Assembly (NCBI GenBank): GCA_009695095.1 | Contig: SIBQ01000011.1 | Coordinates: 1 to 64,000, forward strand | DNA from: Lacunisphaera sp. | GTDB lineage: Bacteria > Verrucomicrobiota > Verrucomicrobiia > Opitutales > Opitutaceae | Length of the DNA stretch: 64,000 nt | Direction: 5' to 3' | Part shown: positions 52,517-61,291 of the stretch, in pieces | Layout of the letters: every line of letters starts with the position of its first letter | Position numbering within the stretch: the first letter of the stretch is position 1 | The notes under the pieces: generated by a model | Told to the model about the DNA's origin: nothing | The model's input: only the letters and a program-made list of their open reading frames with translations | Databases searched by the model: none | Position numbers and translations under genes: made by a program

Positions 52517-53347
52517 ATGTCCGCTGGTTCAAAATTTCGCAAAGCCCTTCAGACCGAGAAACCTCTCCAGATCGCCGGCGCGATAAATGCCTACGCCGCC
52601 CTCCTCGCCCAGCGCGCCGGCTTCCGCGCCCTCTACGTCTCCGGCGCCGGGGTCGCCAATCACTCCTGCGGGGTGCCCGACACCGGCCTGACGGAGCTGG
52701 CTGATGTGCTCATCGACGTCCGCCGGATCACCCAGCGCGTCGACCTCCCCCTCCTCGTCGATATTGACACTGGCTGGGACGACCCCGCGACCGCAGTTCG
52801 CGAAATGGCCGCCGCGGGTGCCGCCGCCGTTCACCTCGAGGATCAAATCCCCGCCAAACTCTGCGGTCATCTGCCGGGCAAGCATATCGTCTCCGTGGAC
52901 GAAATGATCGGACGCGTGAAAGCCGCCGTCTGCGGCAAACCAAGCCGTGACTTCGTCGTCATGGCCCGCACCGACGCCGCCGCCAATGAAGGCGTGCCCG
53001 CCGCCATCGCCCGCGCCCAGGCCTACGTCGCCGCCGGTGCCGACATGATTTTCGCCGAGGCGCTTCACACGCTCACCGACTACAAGAAGTTCGCCGCCGC
53101 CTTGAAGGTACCCGTCCTCGCCAACCTCACCGAATTCGGCCAGACGCCCTATTTTACCCTCAAGGAACTCCGCTCCGCCGGCATCGCTCTGGCGCTCTAC
53201 CCGCTCTCCGCTTCCCGCGCCGCCGCCGCCGCGTCACTCGAAGTCTATGCCGCCATCCGCCAGGATGGTACCCAGCGGGCCGTCGTGGGAAAGATGCAAA
53301 CCCGCGCCGACCTCTACGCCATCCTCGGCTACAAATCGAAGAAGTAG
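52517..53347 (+). CDS. prpB: 2-Methylisocitrate lyase
   Basis: Cleaves 2-methylisocitrate to pyruvate and succinate, last step of the methylcitrate cycle. 276 residues of the isocitrate lyase/PEP mutase superfamily: INAYAALLAQRAGFRALYVSGAG, LLVDIDTGWDD, VHLEDQIPAKLCGHLPGK with the catalytic Cys in the KxCGH motif, and MARTDAAANEGV. The ATG at 52517 (MSAGSKFRKAL) fits family length. First gene of prpBCD. The function is assigned mainly by context with prpC and prpD. Confidence 0.92.
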   Translation: MSAGSKFRKALQTEKPLQIAGAINAYAALLAQRAGFRALYVSGAGVANHSCGVPDTGLTELADVLIDVRRITQRVDLPLLVDIDTGWDDPATAVREMAAAGAAAVHLEDQIPAKLCGHLPGKHIVSVDEMIGRVKAAVCGKPSRDFVVMARTDAAANEGVPAAIARAQAYVAAGADMIFAEALHTLTDYKKFAAALKVPVLANLTEFGQTPYFTLKELRSAGIALALYPLSASRAAAAASLEVYAAIRQDGTQRAVVGKMQTRADLYAILGYKSKK

Positions 53348-53411
53348 CCACGCCACTGCCTCCTGAATTCTGGCTCCTGACTCCTCGCTCCTAACTCCCT
53401 GCTTTCTTCCC

Positions 53412-54584
53412 ATGCCTGCTCCCACGCCCACCCCCGAGTTCAAGCCCAAGAAATCCGTTGCGCTCTCCGGTGTCGTGGCGGGCAACAGCGCCATCTGCAC
53501 GGTCGGCCACTCGGGCAACGACCTGCATTACCGGGGCTACGATATCGCCGAGCTCGCTGCCTCGGCCACCTACGAGGAGGTCGCGCACCTGCTCATCCAC
53601 GAGCGCCTGCCCAACGCCGCCGAACTCACCGCCTACCGCACCAAGTTGAAAAAACTCCGCGGGCTGCCCGTGCCGCTCCGGGCGGTCCTCGAACAGATCC
53701 CCGCCACGGCGCACCCGATGGACGTCCTCCGCACCGCCTGCTCCATGCTTGGCAACCTCGAGCCGGAGAAGCTCCCCGCCACCGGAGGCAACGCCGCCAC
53801 CGTGGACGGCGCGCGCGCCATCGCCGACCGGCTCCTCGCCTGCTTTCCGTCCTTGCTGCTCTACTGGCACCACTTCTCCGCCCACGGCAAACGCATCATG
53901 GTCGAGACGGCGGACGATTCCCTCGCCGCACATTTCCTGCACCTGCTGCACCAGCGCCTGCCGGTTGGCTCGCACGTCCGCGCCCTCGACCGCTCGCTCA
54001 TCCTCTACGCCGAGCACGAGTTCAACGCCTCCACTTTCACCGCGCGCGTCATTGCCGGCACCGGCTCCGACTTTCACTCGTGCATCACCGGCGCCATCGG
54101 CGCGCTCCGCGGCCCCAAGCACGGCGGCGCCAACGAGGTCGCCCTCGAAATCCAGCAGCGCTACAAGACGCCCGACGACGCCGAGGCCGACATCCGCGCC
54201 CGCGTCGCCCGCAAGGAAATCGTCATCGGCTTCGGCCATCCCGTTTACACCATCGGCGACCCGCGCAACCCCATCATCAAGGATATCGCGCACCGGCTCA
54301 GCGCCGAGGCCGGCGACATCAATCTTTTCCACGTCGCCGAGCGGATCGAGACCCTCCTGTGGAACGAGAAGAAGATGTTTCCCAACCTTGATTGGTTCAG
54401 CGCCGTCGCCTACCACCGGATGGGCGTGCCCCTGCTCATGTTCACGCCGCTCTTCGTCATGGCCCGCACGGCCGGCTGGGCCGCGCACATCATCGAGCAG
54501 CGCCTCGACGGCAAGATCATCCGCCCCGGAGCCAACTACACCGGCCCGGCCCACCGCCCCTACGTGCCCCTGGCCCAAAGATGA
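53412..54584 (+). CDS. prpC: 2-Methylcitrate synthase
   Basis: Condenses propionyl-CoA with oxaloacetate. 390 residues of the citrate synthase family, short form as usual for Prp[28 protein letters not shown] with a catalytic His, [17 protein letters not shown] with the second His, and [14 protein letters not shown] with the catalytic Asp region. Lies 64 bases after prpB; the spacer has low-complexity CTCCTGA-type text. Some citrate synthase activity is likely. Confidence 0.92.
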   Translation: MPAPTPTPEFKPKKSVALSGVVAGNSAICTVGHSGNDLHYRGYDIAELAASATYEEVAHLLIHERLPNAAELTAYRTKLKKLRGLPVPLRAVLEQIPATAHPMDVLRTACSMLGNLEPEKLPATGGNAATVDGARAIADRLLACFPSLLLYWHHFSAHGKRIMVETADDSLAAHFLHLLHQRLPVGSHVRALDRSLILYAEHEFNASTFTARVIAGTGSDFHSCITGAIGALRGPKHGGANEVALEIQQRYKTPDDAEADIRARVARKEIVIGFGHPVYTIGDPRNPIIKDIAHRLSAEAGDINLFHVAERIETLLWNEKKMFPNLDWFSAVAYHRMGVPLLMFTPLFVMARTAGWAAHIIEQRLDGKIIRPGANYTGPAHRPYVPLAQR

Positions 54585-54669
54585 TCTTTCACACCAAGAT
54601 CGCAAAGGTCGCCAAGACAGCTGCCTTGCCTCTGCGTTCTTTGCGTCCTTCGTGTAAACCCTCTCCTGC

Positions 54670-56145
54670 ATGAGTTCGCATATTTCAAACGTTCGTCCGC
54701 CGCCGGACAAACTTCTCACCGATCTCGCTGATTACGCGCTCAACGCGAAGATCACGAGCGGCGAGGCCTACGACACCGCCCGCTGGTGCCTCGTTGACAC
54801 GCTCGCGTGTGGCATCATGGCCCTCGCCTACCCGGCCTGCACCAAGCTCCTCGGCCCGGTCGTCCCTGGCGCCTCCATCCAGCACGGCGCACGCGTCCCC
54901 GGCACACGCTACGAACTTGATCCTGTCGTCGCCGCCTTCAACATCGGCACCATCATCCGGTGGCTCGACTTCAACGACACCTGGCTCGCCGCCGAGTGGG
55001 GCCACCCCTCCGACAATCTCGGCGCCATCCTCGCCACCGCCGACTGGCTCTCCCGCAACGCCGCTGCCGGTACTCCTGTCTCTGCCTTCTCATCACTTGT
55101 CACTCGTCACTCATCACTAACGGTCAAGGACGTCCTGACTGCCATGATCAAGGCCCACGAGATCCAGGGCGTCCTCGCCCTTGAGAATTCCTTCAACCGC
55201 GTCGGCCTCGACCACGTCCTGCTCGTTCGCGTCGCCTCCACGGCCGTCACCACCGCGATGCTCGGCGGCACGCGCGAGCAGGTCATCAACGCCATTTCCC
55301 AAGCCTGGCTCGACGGCTCCGCGCTCCGCACCTACCGTCACGCGCCCAACACCGGCTCCCGCAAATCCTGGGCCGCCGGCGACGCCACCAGCCGCGGCGT
55401 CCGCCTCGCCCTCATCGCCCTGACCGGCGAGATGGGCTATCCTTCGGCCCTCACCACCAAGACCTGGGGATTTCAAGATGTCTCCTTCAAGGGCAACCCG
55501 GTGAAGCTCGCCCGCCCGCTTGGCAGCTACGTCATGGAGCAGATCCTCTTCAAGATTTCCTTCCCCGCCGAGTTCCACGCGCAAACCGCTGTCGAATGCG
55601 CGATGCAGCTCCATCCGCTTGTGAATAAGCGCCTCAACCAGATTGAGCGCGTCGAGCTGACCACGCACGAGTCGGCCATCCGGATCATCGACAAGACCGG
55701 CCCGCTCCACAATCCCGCCGACCGCGACCACTGCCTCCAATATATGACGGCCATCGGGCTCATCTTCGGTGAGCTCACGGCCGACCACTACGAGGACAGG
55801 ATCGCTGCCGACCCGCGCATCGACGCCCTCCGCGCCAAGATGACCGTCACCGAGGACAAGTCCTACTCGAAGGACTACCTCGACCCGGAAAAGCGCTCCA
55901 TCGCCAACGCCGTGCAGATTTTCTTCCAGGACGGCTCCAAGACGGGAAAAATCGCCGTCGAATATCCCATCGGTCACCGCCGCCGGCGGAAGGAAGGTAT
56001 CCCAGTCCTCCAGCAGAAAGCCTCCGGCGCCTTCACCGCTCATTACGGCGCCAAAAACACCGCCAAGCTGATGGAGCTCTTCGCTAACCGCGAACGCCTC
56101 GAGGCGATGCCCGTCCACGCCTTCGTCTCCCACTTCGCGAAGTGA
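54670..56145 (+). CDS. prpD: 2-Methylcitrate dehydratase
   Basis: Dehydrates 2-methylcitrate to 2-methylaconitate (or onward to methylisocitrate). 491 residues, MmgE/PrpD family: [82 protein letters not shown]. Residues 141-150 ([10 protein letters not shown]) are encoded by a short tandem-repeat segment of the kind found between genes (55090-55117), inserted at a loop between two conserved blocks without shifting the frame. Third gene of the operon. Confidence 0.93.
   Translation: MSSHISNVRPPPDKLLTDLADYALNAKITSGEAYDTARWCLVDTLACGIMALAYPACTKLLGPVVPGASIQHGARVPGTRYELDPVVAAFNIGTIIRWLDFNDTWLAAEWGHPSDNLGAILATADWLSRNAAAGTPVSAFSSLVTRHSSLTVKDVLTAMIKAHEIQGVLALENSFNRVGLDHVLLVRVASTAVTTAMLGGTREQVINAISQAWLDGSALRTYRHAPNTGSRKSWAAGDATSRGVRLALIALTGEMGYPSALTTKTWGFQDVSFKGNPVKLARPLGSYVMEQILFKISFPAEFHAQTAVECAMQLHPLVNKRLNQIERVELTTHESAIRIIDKTGPLHNPADRDHCLQYMTAIGLIFGELTADHYEDRIAADPRIDALRAKMTVTEDKSYSKDYLDPEKRSIANAVQIFFQDGSKTGKIAVEYPIGHRRRRKEGIPVLQQKASGAFTAHYGAKNTAKLMELFANRERLEAMPVHAFVSHFAK
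55090..55117. repeat. Tandem 6-7-base repeat inside prpD
   Basis: TCATCACT, TGTCAC, TCGTCAC, TCATCAC follow each other. This low-complexity motif is typical of spacers, yet here it is translated as [10 protein letters not shown] between conserved PrpD blocks. It keeps the frame. Confidence 0.7.
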
Positions 56146-56371
56146 TATCGCAGCCTATCACGAACGAAGCTGAAAACTGATTGCGCCATTTATAGCAGAA
56201 CCTACTGGAGCTGTGGCCGATCTCCTCCCGACCTCGCGCTGGAAGCCCGCCCGGCCAATGTTATGGGAAACCGACACTCCACCGTTGACGAGCGGGGCAC
56301 ACGCAGCGCTAGGTTACCTCCACATTGGCGACCACCCGGTCGCACCCGATTAATCCCATCCCGCTATAGCC
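56146..56371. other. Spacer between prpD and the Dabb-domain gene, no gene seen
   Basis: About 225 bases with no convincing reading frame, RNA fold or repeat. It presumably contains the prpBCD terminator and the promoter of the next gene, but neither is clear. Confidence 0.5.
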
Positions 56372-56740
56372 ATGAAAAAACTCCTCCTCTCTCTCCTCGT
56401 CACTGCCGGCCTGCTGGGCGCGGGTACGGCCTTCGCCGCCGCTTCGGCGCCAAAGACCATCGTCCACGTCGTCACCGTTTCCTGGAAGGCCGGCACCACG
56501 CCCGAGCAGATCCAGGCCGCACTCGACGGTGCCCAAGCCCTGCCCGCCCAATACAAGGGCATCACGCATGTGTGGACCAAGACGGTCAAGGCCCAGGGCG
56601 ACCGCACCCACGCCATCGTCATGGAATTTGCCGACGCGGAAGCGTTCAAAAATTACACCGACAGCGCCGCGCAGAAGGAGTGGTATAAGGTCTACCTGCC
56701 CATCCGCGAGCGCAGCACCACGTTCGACATCTCGAACTGA
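56372..56740 (+). CDS. Exported Dabb (stress-responsive A/B barrel) protein
   Basis: 122 residues. Signal peptide MKKLLLSLLVTAGLLGAGTAFA, then a Dabb domain: IVHVVTVSWKAGTTPEQIQAAL, THVWTKTVKAQGDRTHAIVMEF, KNYTDSAAQKEWYKVYLP. Dabb proteins are small dimeric barrels without one fixed function. Single gene with its own start; export is unusual for the family. Confidence 0.85.
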   Translation: MKKLLLSLLVTAGLLGAGTAFAAASAPKTIVHVVTVSWKAGTTPEQIQAALDGAQALPAQYKGITHVWTKTVKAQGDRTHAIVMEFADAEAFKNYTDSAAQKEWYKVYLPIRERSTTFDISN

Positions 56741-56848
56741 GCTGCCAGCCCGACGCGCAACAATCGCGGGCCGCAGGTGAACGGCGGCCCTATTTCCCCC
56801 GGTCTTTATCCGTGCTCATCCGCGTAATCCGTGGTTAATAATTCTTCC

Positions 56849-57040
56849 ATGAGCCGCGCCGCCCGGACTGTTCTCGTGTTTGGCGTCTACCTGATCGTCG
56901 TGGGCGTTGGCTTGGTCGTGATCCCCAACACCGTGCTGGGTCCGCTCGGGTTTCCGGCGAGTCACGAGATCTGGCCGCGCGTGGTTGGCGTGCTGGCGCT
57001 GTGCCTCAGCTACTACTACATCGCCGCGGCTCGCACCGGT
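56849..57040 (+). pseudogene. Truncated small membrane protein
   Basis: MSRAARTVLVFGVYLIVVG, then VVIPNTVLGPLGFPASHEIW and ALCLSYYYIAAARTG form the first half of what looks like a four-helix membrane protein of about 130 residues. After RTG the frame runs into unrelated sequence and ends at 57127. The following bases belong, in another frame, to a VOC-domain fragment, so a deletion seems to have fused two genes. The exact junction is uncertain. Confidence 0.6.
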
Positions 57041-57269
57041 CACGCTCTGCCTCAACGCCCCCTCGCGGGCCCAGGATCCAAAGTGGAACTGGATGGGCTC
57101 GGCCTGCGTCGCCCTGGCGGTGGATGACGTGCCCGCCACCATCGCGCAGTGCCGGAAGCGCGGCGTGAAGATCCTCATCCCGCCGGTGGAAACGCGGGTC
57201 TGCTGGATCGCCGATCCGGCGGGCAACCGCTTCTGCCTGCACTCGCGCAAGGACGGCACCGCCGGTTGA
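57037..57269 (+). pseudogene. C-terminal fragment of a glyoxalase/VOC-domain protein
   Basis: VTLCLNAPSRAQDPKWNWMG, VALAVDDVPATIAQCRKRGVKI, VCWIADPAGNRFCLHSRKDG: the VDDVPA and IADPAGNRFCLH blocks are typical of the second half of a VOC module. No start codon or N-terminal half precedes it; the DNA before it encodes the membrane-protein fragment in another frame. A remnant. Confidence 0.6.
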
Positions 57270-57339
57270 GGATTGCCGCGGGACCCCCGCGCCTGCAGCC
57301 TGCCCAGGTCAGCTGACCCGATTTCACCGCCATGCCATT

Positions 57340-57972
57340 ATGAGCAACACCCTGGAAGCTTACCGGCATTCGGGAAAATTCAAATTCTCCGCCGTGGCGC
57401 TCTGCCTCGGTTCGGCCGCGGCTCTCGGCTTCCCGCTCGGGCTCGCCTACGCCTTCTTCATCGGCTGGGTGCCCTTCATCTACTTCAACATGCTGGCCAC
57501 GGTGGCCTACGGCCTCGCCTTCGGCTGGCTCGCAATCAAGACCCTGAAGTCGGGCCAGGTGAGCCATGACGGGCTCGCCGCGGGCTGCGGGCTGGCCGCC
57601 GGCCTCCTCGCGCTCTACTTCGAGTGGAGCGGCCATGTCCACATGCTTTACAAGGATGCGCCGTGGTTTCTCTGGCCGGATCAGATCCTAGGGGCGATGT
57701 CCTCCCTTTATGAGCACGGTTCCTGGGGCATGCACAAAGGTGAGAATTTCACCGGCATCCCGCTGGCTCTGGTCTGGGTGGCCGAAGCCGGCCTCATCGT
57801 CGGCCTGGCGGCCTGGCTGCCCTATGCCTTCGTGAAGGACACGCCCTTCTGCGAGAAAACCCGGTGCTGGCTCGATGAGAACAAGAAGATCGACGCCCTG
57901 GAGGCGGGATTATTAGTCCCGCGAGGCATGCGTATCGAAGCGGCCACCCGCGGGCTAACCTGTCGGCCGTAG
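57340..57972 (+). CDS. Hypothetical membrane protein with repeat-derived C-terminus
   Basis: 210 residues with about five hydrophobic helices (VALCLGSAAALGFPLGLAYAF, LAAGCGLAAGLLALYFEWSG, ALVWVAEAGLIVGLAAWLPY). After KTRCWLDENKKIDALEA the last 21 residues (GLLVPRGMRIEAATRGLTCRP) are encoded by repeat DNA: a hairpin at 57904-57922 and the beginning of a GTAG-type REP. The native C-terminus was probably longer and has been replaced. Function unknown. Confidence 0.7.
   Translation: MSNTLEAYRHSGKFKFSAVALCLGSAAALGFPLGLAYAFFIGWVPFIYFNMLATVAYGLAFGWLAIKTLKSGQVSHDGLAAGCGLAAGLLALYFEWSGHVHMLYKDAPWFLWPDQILGAMSSLYEHGSWGMHKGENFTGIPLALVWVAEAGLIVGLAAWLPYAFVKDTPFCEKTRCWLDENKKIDALEAGLLVPRGMRIEAATRGLTCRP
57904..57922. 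repeat. Hairpin GCGGGA-TTATTAG-TCCCGC in coding sequence
   Basis: Six-base-pair perfect palindrome translated as part of AGLLVPRG at the end of the membrane protein. Together with the REP at 57968 it marks a composite repeat insertion. Confidence 0.5.
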
Positions 57973-57988
57973 CCTTGGCAAAGGCTGG
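57968..57988 (+). repeat. REP-like palindrome, GTAG type
   Basis: CGTAGCCTTGGCAAAGGCTGG, preceded by CTGTCGGC: the same core as the 23062 copy with one change in the loop. The stop codon TAG of the preceding gene lies inside it (57970-57972). Confidence 0.7.
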
Positions 57989-58007
57989 TAGCCCCACCGC
58001 TAAAAAA

Positions 58008-58290
58008 TCACTGCCGGGTCGGCGCGGTGAACGGCTTGCTGTTCACGACGACGTTTTCAGCACGCGGCTTTCCCCCGGCCCGGGCACGAGCCTCTCATCC
58101 GCAAGCTTCACGTCGACATTTTCCAGCGTGATGTCGCGCAACGGGTCGCCCCGCAGTGTGCCGAGCGTGCGATATTCGCCGCTGATGTTCCGGAGCGTGA
58201 TGTCATTCAACGTGCGCTTCGGCGCCGGCAGCCCCTTCAGGTCGAAGAACTGGGTCCAAGGCGCCCTGTTCAGCAGCCGGCCATCAGCAG
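58008..58290 (-). pseudogene. C-terminal remnant of a GH28-like (polygalacturonase) enzyme
   Basis: APWTQFFDLKGLPAPKRTLN, DITLRNISGEYRTLGTLRGD and PLRDITLENVDVKLADERLV have the repeating beta-helix pattern (DITLRNI, DITLENVDV) of GH28/pectinase C-termini. At 58062-58065 one A is missing from a run of four; with it, LKNVVVNSKPFTAPTRQ and a TGA follow. The catalytic part is absent, so the gene is a fragment. Confidence 0.55.
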
Positions 58291-58479
58291 CGGGGCGGCA
58301 AAGGAAACGGCACGGGCAAACGTCGTCACGGCTTTTCGAGCTGGGTGCTTTTTGCCCATGAGGCGTGAAGCGAAGCAAGGCGAGTTTCCTCCGGATGGAA
58401 AGACCGCAAAAGCGGCAGCCAAATTTCAGGCTTCTGCATCCACGGTCATCCGTGTAATCGTGATCACAACACCCCCAGC

Positions 58480-59877
58480 ATGCCCCGCACACTTGTCAAA
58501 GACGCCCTTAACGCCACCGGCCCGATGGAGGTTATATTGCTCCAAGGCTGGGTTCGCACCCGGCGCGACGCCAAGGCCTTTTCCTTCATCGAACTCAACG
58601 ACGGTTCCTGCCTCAAGGGCCTGCAGGTTATCGTCGATGCCGCGCTGCCGGACTACGCACACATCACGAAGGCCAATACCGGCGCGTCGGTCGAAGTGCG
58701 CGGCCAGCTCGTTGCGTCGAAGGGCGCGGGCCAGAAATGGGAGGTCGTCGCAGAAAAATTCACCGTGCTCGGCGAGGCCGACGCCACCTACCCGCTCCAG
58801 AAGAAGGGTCACTCGCTGGAGTTCCTGCGCGAGATCGCCCACCTGCGCCCGCGCTCCAACCTCTTCGGCGCCGTTTTCCGAGTGCGCAGCCGACTGGCCT
58901 ACGCGGTGCACCAGTATTTCCAAGCGAAGGGCTTTTACTACGTGCACACGCCCATCATCACCGCCAGCGACGCCGAGGGAGCTGGCAACCTGTTCCGTGT
59001 CACGGCACTCGATCCATCGAATCCGCCCAAGGACGCGACGGGTGCCGTGGACTACGCGCAGGATTTCTTTGGCAAGAAGACTTTTCTCACCGTCAGCGGC
59101 CAGCTCGAGAGCGAGATCTTCGCCACGGCGCTGAGCAACGTCTACACCTTTGGCCCGACCTTCCGCGCCGAGAACTCCCACACCTCGCGCCACGCCGCCG
59201 AGTTCTGGATGATCGAGCCCGAGGTCGCGTTCTGCGACCTGCACGGCGACATGGATCTCGCCGAGGAATTCGTGAAATATCTCATCCGCGACGCCAAGGA
59301 GCATTGCGCCGCCGACTTGGAGTTCTTCTCCAAATTCGTGGACAAGGAACTGCTCGCCCGGCTCGACTTCGTGCTCGAGCGGCCGTTCCAGCGCTGCAGC
59401 TACACCGAGGCGGTCGAGATTCTTACCAAGAGCGGTAAGCGGTGGGAGCATCCCGTCGCGTGGGGCGACAACCTCCAGTCGGAGCATGAGCGTTTCCTCA
59501 CCGAGGAGCACTTCAAGTGCCCGGTTACGGTCTACAACTACCCGCGCGCGATCAAGGCGTTCTACATGCGCTTGACCGACGGCGACGCGCCGGACCGCCA
59601 GACCGTCGCCGCGATGGATTTGCTGGTGCCCGGCATCGGCGAAATCATCGGCGGCAGCCAGCGCGAGGAGCGTCTCGATCAGCTCAAGGAAGGCATGACG
59701 TTCCACCATCTCGATGAGAAAGCCTACTGGTGGTATCTCGACTTGCGCCGCTATGGCAGCGTGCCGCATGCGGGCTTCGGCCTCGGCTTCGAGCGGATGT
59801 TGATGTTTGTGACCGGCGTCGCGAACATCCGCGACGTCATCCCGTTCGCCCGCACGCCCGGCGCGGCGGAATTCTGA
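58480..59877 (+). CDS. asnS: Asparaginyl-tRNA synthetase
   Basis: 465 residues, class II. N-terminal OB-fold anticodon-binding domain ([21 protein letters not shown]). Catalytic domain with [40 protein letters not shown]-type motif 2 ([20 protein letters not shown]), and motif 3 [17 protein letters not shown]. The [14 protein letters not shown]-terminus is standard for AsnRS. Starts at ATG 58480 directly after the remnant region. Confidence 0.95.
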   Translation: MPRTLVKDALNATGPMEVILLQGWVRTRRDAKAFSFIELNDGSCLKGLQVIVDAALPDYAHITKANTGASVEVRGQLVASKGAGQKWEVVAEKFTVLGEADATYPLQKKGHSLEFLREIAHLRPRSNLFGAVFRVRSRLAYAVHQYFQAKGFYYVHTPIITASDAEGAGNLFRVTALDPSNPPKDATGAVDYAQDFFGKKTFLTVSGQLESEIFATALSNVYTFGPTFRAENSHTSRHAAEFWMIEPEVAFCDLHGDMDLAEEFVKYLIRDAKEHCAADLEFFSKFVDKELLARLDFVLERPFQRCSYTEAVEILTKSGKRWEHPVAWGDNLQSEHERFLTEEHFKCPVTVYNYPRAIKAFYMRLTDGDAPDRQTVAAMDLLVPGIGEIIGGSQREERLDQLKEGMTFHHLDEKAYWWYLDLRRYGSVPHAGFGLGFERMLMFVTGVANIRDVIPFARTPGAAEF

Positions 59878-59933
59878 GCGGCCCGGCGCTTTCCCCGGCT
59901 CCTGCTACCCGCCTGCAGCCACGCCCCCTTGCC

Positions 59934-61129
59934 CTACTTCTTCGCCAGGACCTGCTCCGCGAGGCCGTCATCTCCGCCTCCTTGTGCAGCGTGCGGCTGA
60001 TGATGAAACGCTGCACCTCGCTCGAGCCCTCACCGATCTCGCACAGCCGGGCGTCGCGCCAGTAGCGCTCGACGAATGTGTCGCGGGTGTAGCCCCAGCT
60101 GCCGCAAATCTGCAGGCAGCGGTTGCAGGCGCGCGAGGCGACCTCGGAGGCGTAGAGCTTGGCGATGGAGCCCTCAAGGGTATGGCACTGCCCGCGGTCG
60201 GACATGACGGCGGCCTGAAGCAAGAGCGCCTCTGCGGCGCGCAGCTCAACCTCGCAGTCGGCCAGCATGAACTGCAGCGCCTGGAATTGCGCGATGCGCT
60301 TGCCGAATTGTTTGCGCGTCAGCATGCGCTGCTGGGCGATCTCCATCGCGGCGCGGCCGAGGCCGAGCGACATGCCGACGATGCCCAGCCGGCCGATGTC
60401 GAGGCAGGCGAGCGCGGCGTTCTGGCCCTTGCCGCGCACGCCGATCAGCTCGCCGCTCACCTTTTCCAGCTTCAGCTCGCTCGTGTTGCTCGGACAGACG
60501 CCGGCGGTGGGAACCTTCCGGACTTTCGTCGCACCGGCGCTGTTGATCCAGTAGGCGGAGAATTCCTTGCGGCCCTTCTCGTCCACGCCGCTGACCGCCA
60601 TGACAATCATGCGGTCGGAGTGGTTGCCCATCGTGATGTAGGTCTTGTGGCCGTTCAACTCCCAGATGCCGTCAGGCTGCAACGTGGCCGCGGTAGTGAC
60701 GCCGCTGGTGTCGGATCCGGCGTTGGGCTCGGTGAGCGCCCACGCGACCATCCAGTCACCGTTGAGGACGCTGGGAAAAATCTTCTTCTTCAACTCTTCG
60801 CTCGCGAAATGGAGCGGGTGGCCGACGCAGAGCGCGTTGTGCGCGGCGAGGTTCATCGCGAACGCCCCGCAGTGCCGCGCCAGCTCCTCGATGGTCAGCG
60901 CGTAGCAGAGTTTGCCGAAGCCCTGGCCGCCGACGCTCACGGGCGCCATGACGCCCATCAGGCCGGCGCGGCCCGCCTTGGTGAACAGATCGCGCGGCAG
61001 CTCCTCCGTCTCCTCCCACTCAGTCGCGTGCGGCGCGATTTCCCTGGCGCAGAAGTCGGCTACCTTTCTCAGGAAGGCGAGTTCCTCCGCCTTGAGGTGG
61101 TCGTAATAGAGCGAATGGGTATGAAGCAT
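59934..61129 (-). CDS. Acyl-CoA dehydrogenase (C-terminal frameshift)
   Basis: About 398 residues when repaired. ATG at 61129 (MLHTHSLYYDH). WALTEPNAGSDTSGVTT and ITMGNHSDRMIVMAV form the flavin and substrate site. QICGSWGYTRDTFVERYWRD, then EIGEGSSEVQRFIISR, are the usual C-terminal helices. Near 59969-59972 one base seems missing: with it, HKEA continues as GDDGLAEQVLAKK and ends at TAG (plus 59934-59936). As sequenced the frame runs on to 59837 with an Arg-rich tail. Divergent from the IcmF-like genes, suggesting a shared catabolic role in short or branched acyl-CoA oxidation. Confidence 0.85.
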
Positions 61130-61291
61130 GGCGAAAGGTTGGCTGGAATCTAAGCCCGGCCTTCCGCCGTGCAAGCGCGCACCGGGCCCCGGCCGGGCCA
61201 TTACGCTAAAAGGCGGATATAAGCCCCGGTGGCGCCGGTCGGTCCGCTCAGCCATTGCGCCCGGCGCATTCCTCCCCATCTTTCAAAGTTC

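Noticed and set aside
54596-54665. Regulatory element between prpC and prpD
   Set aside because: The spacer text (AAGATCGCAAAGGTCGCC ... GCGTTCTTTGCGTCCTTCGTG) is the low-complexity type found in many spacers here, with no specific operator symmetry.
61130-61291. Cobalamin riboswitch before the IcmF-like genes
   Set aside because: The 160-base spacer shows no B12-box-like sequence and no obvious multi-stem fold or terminator.
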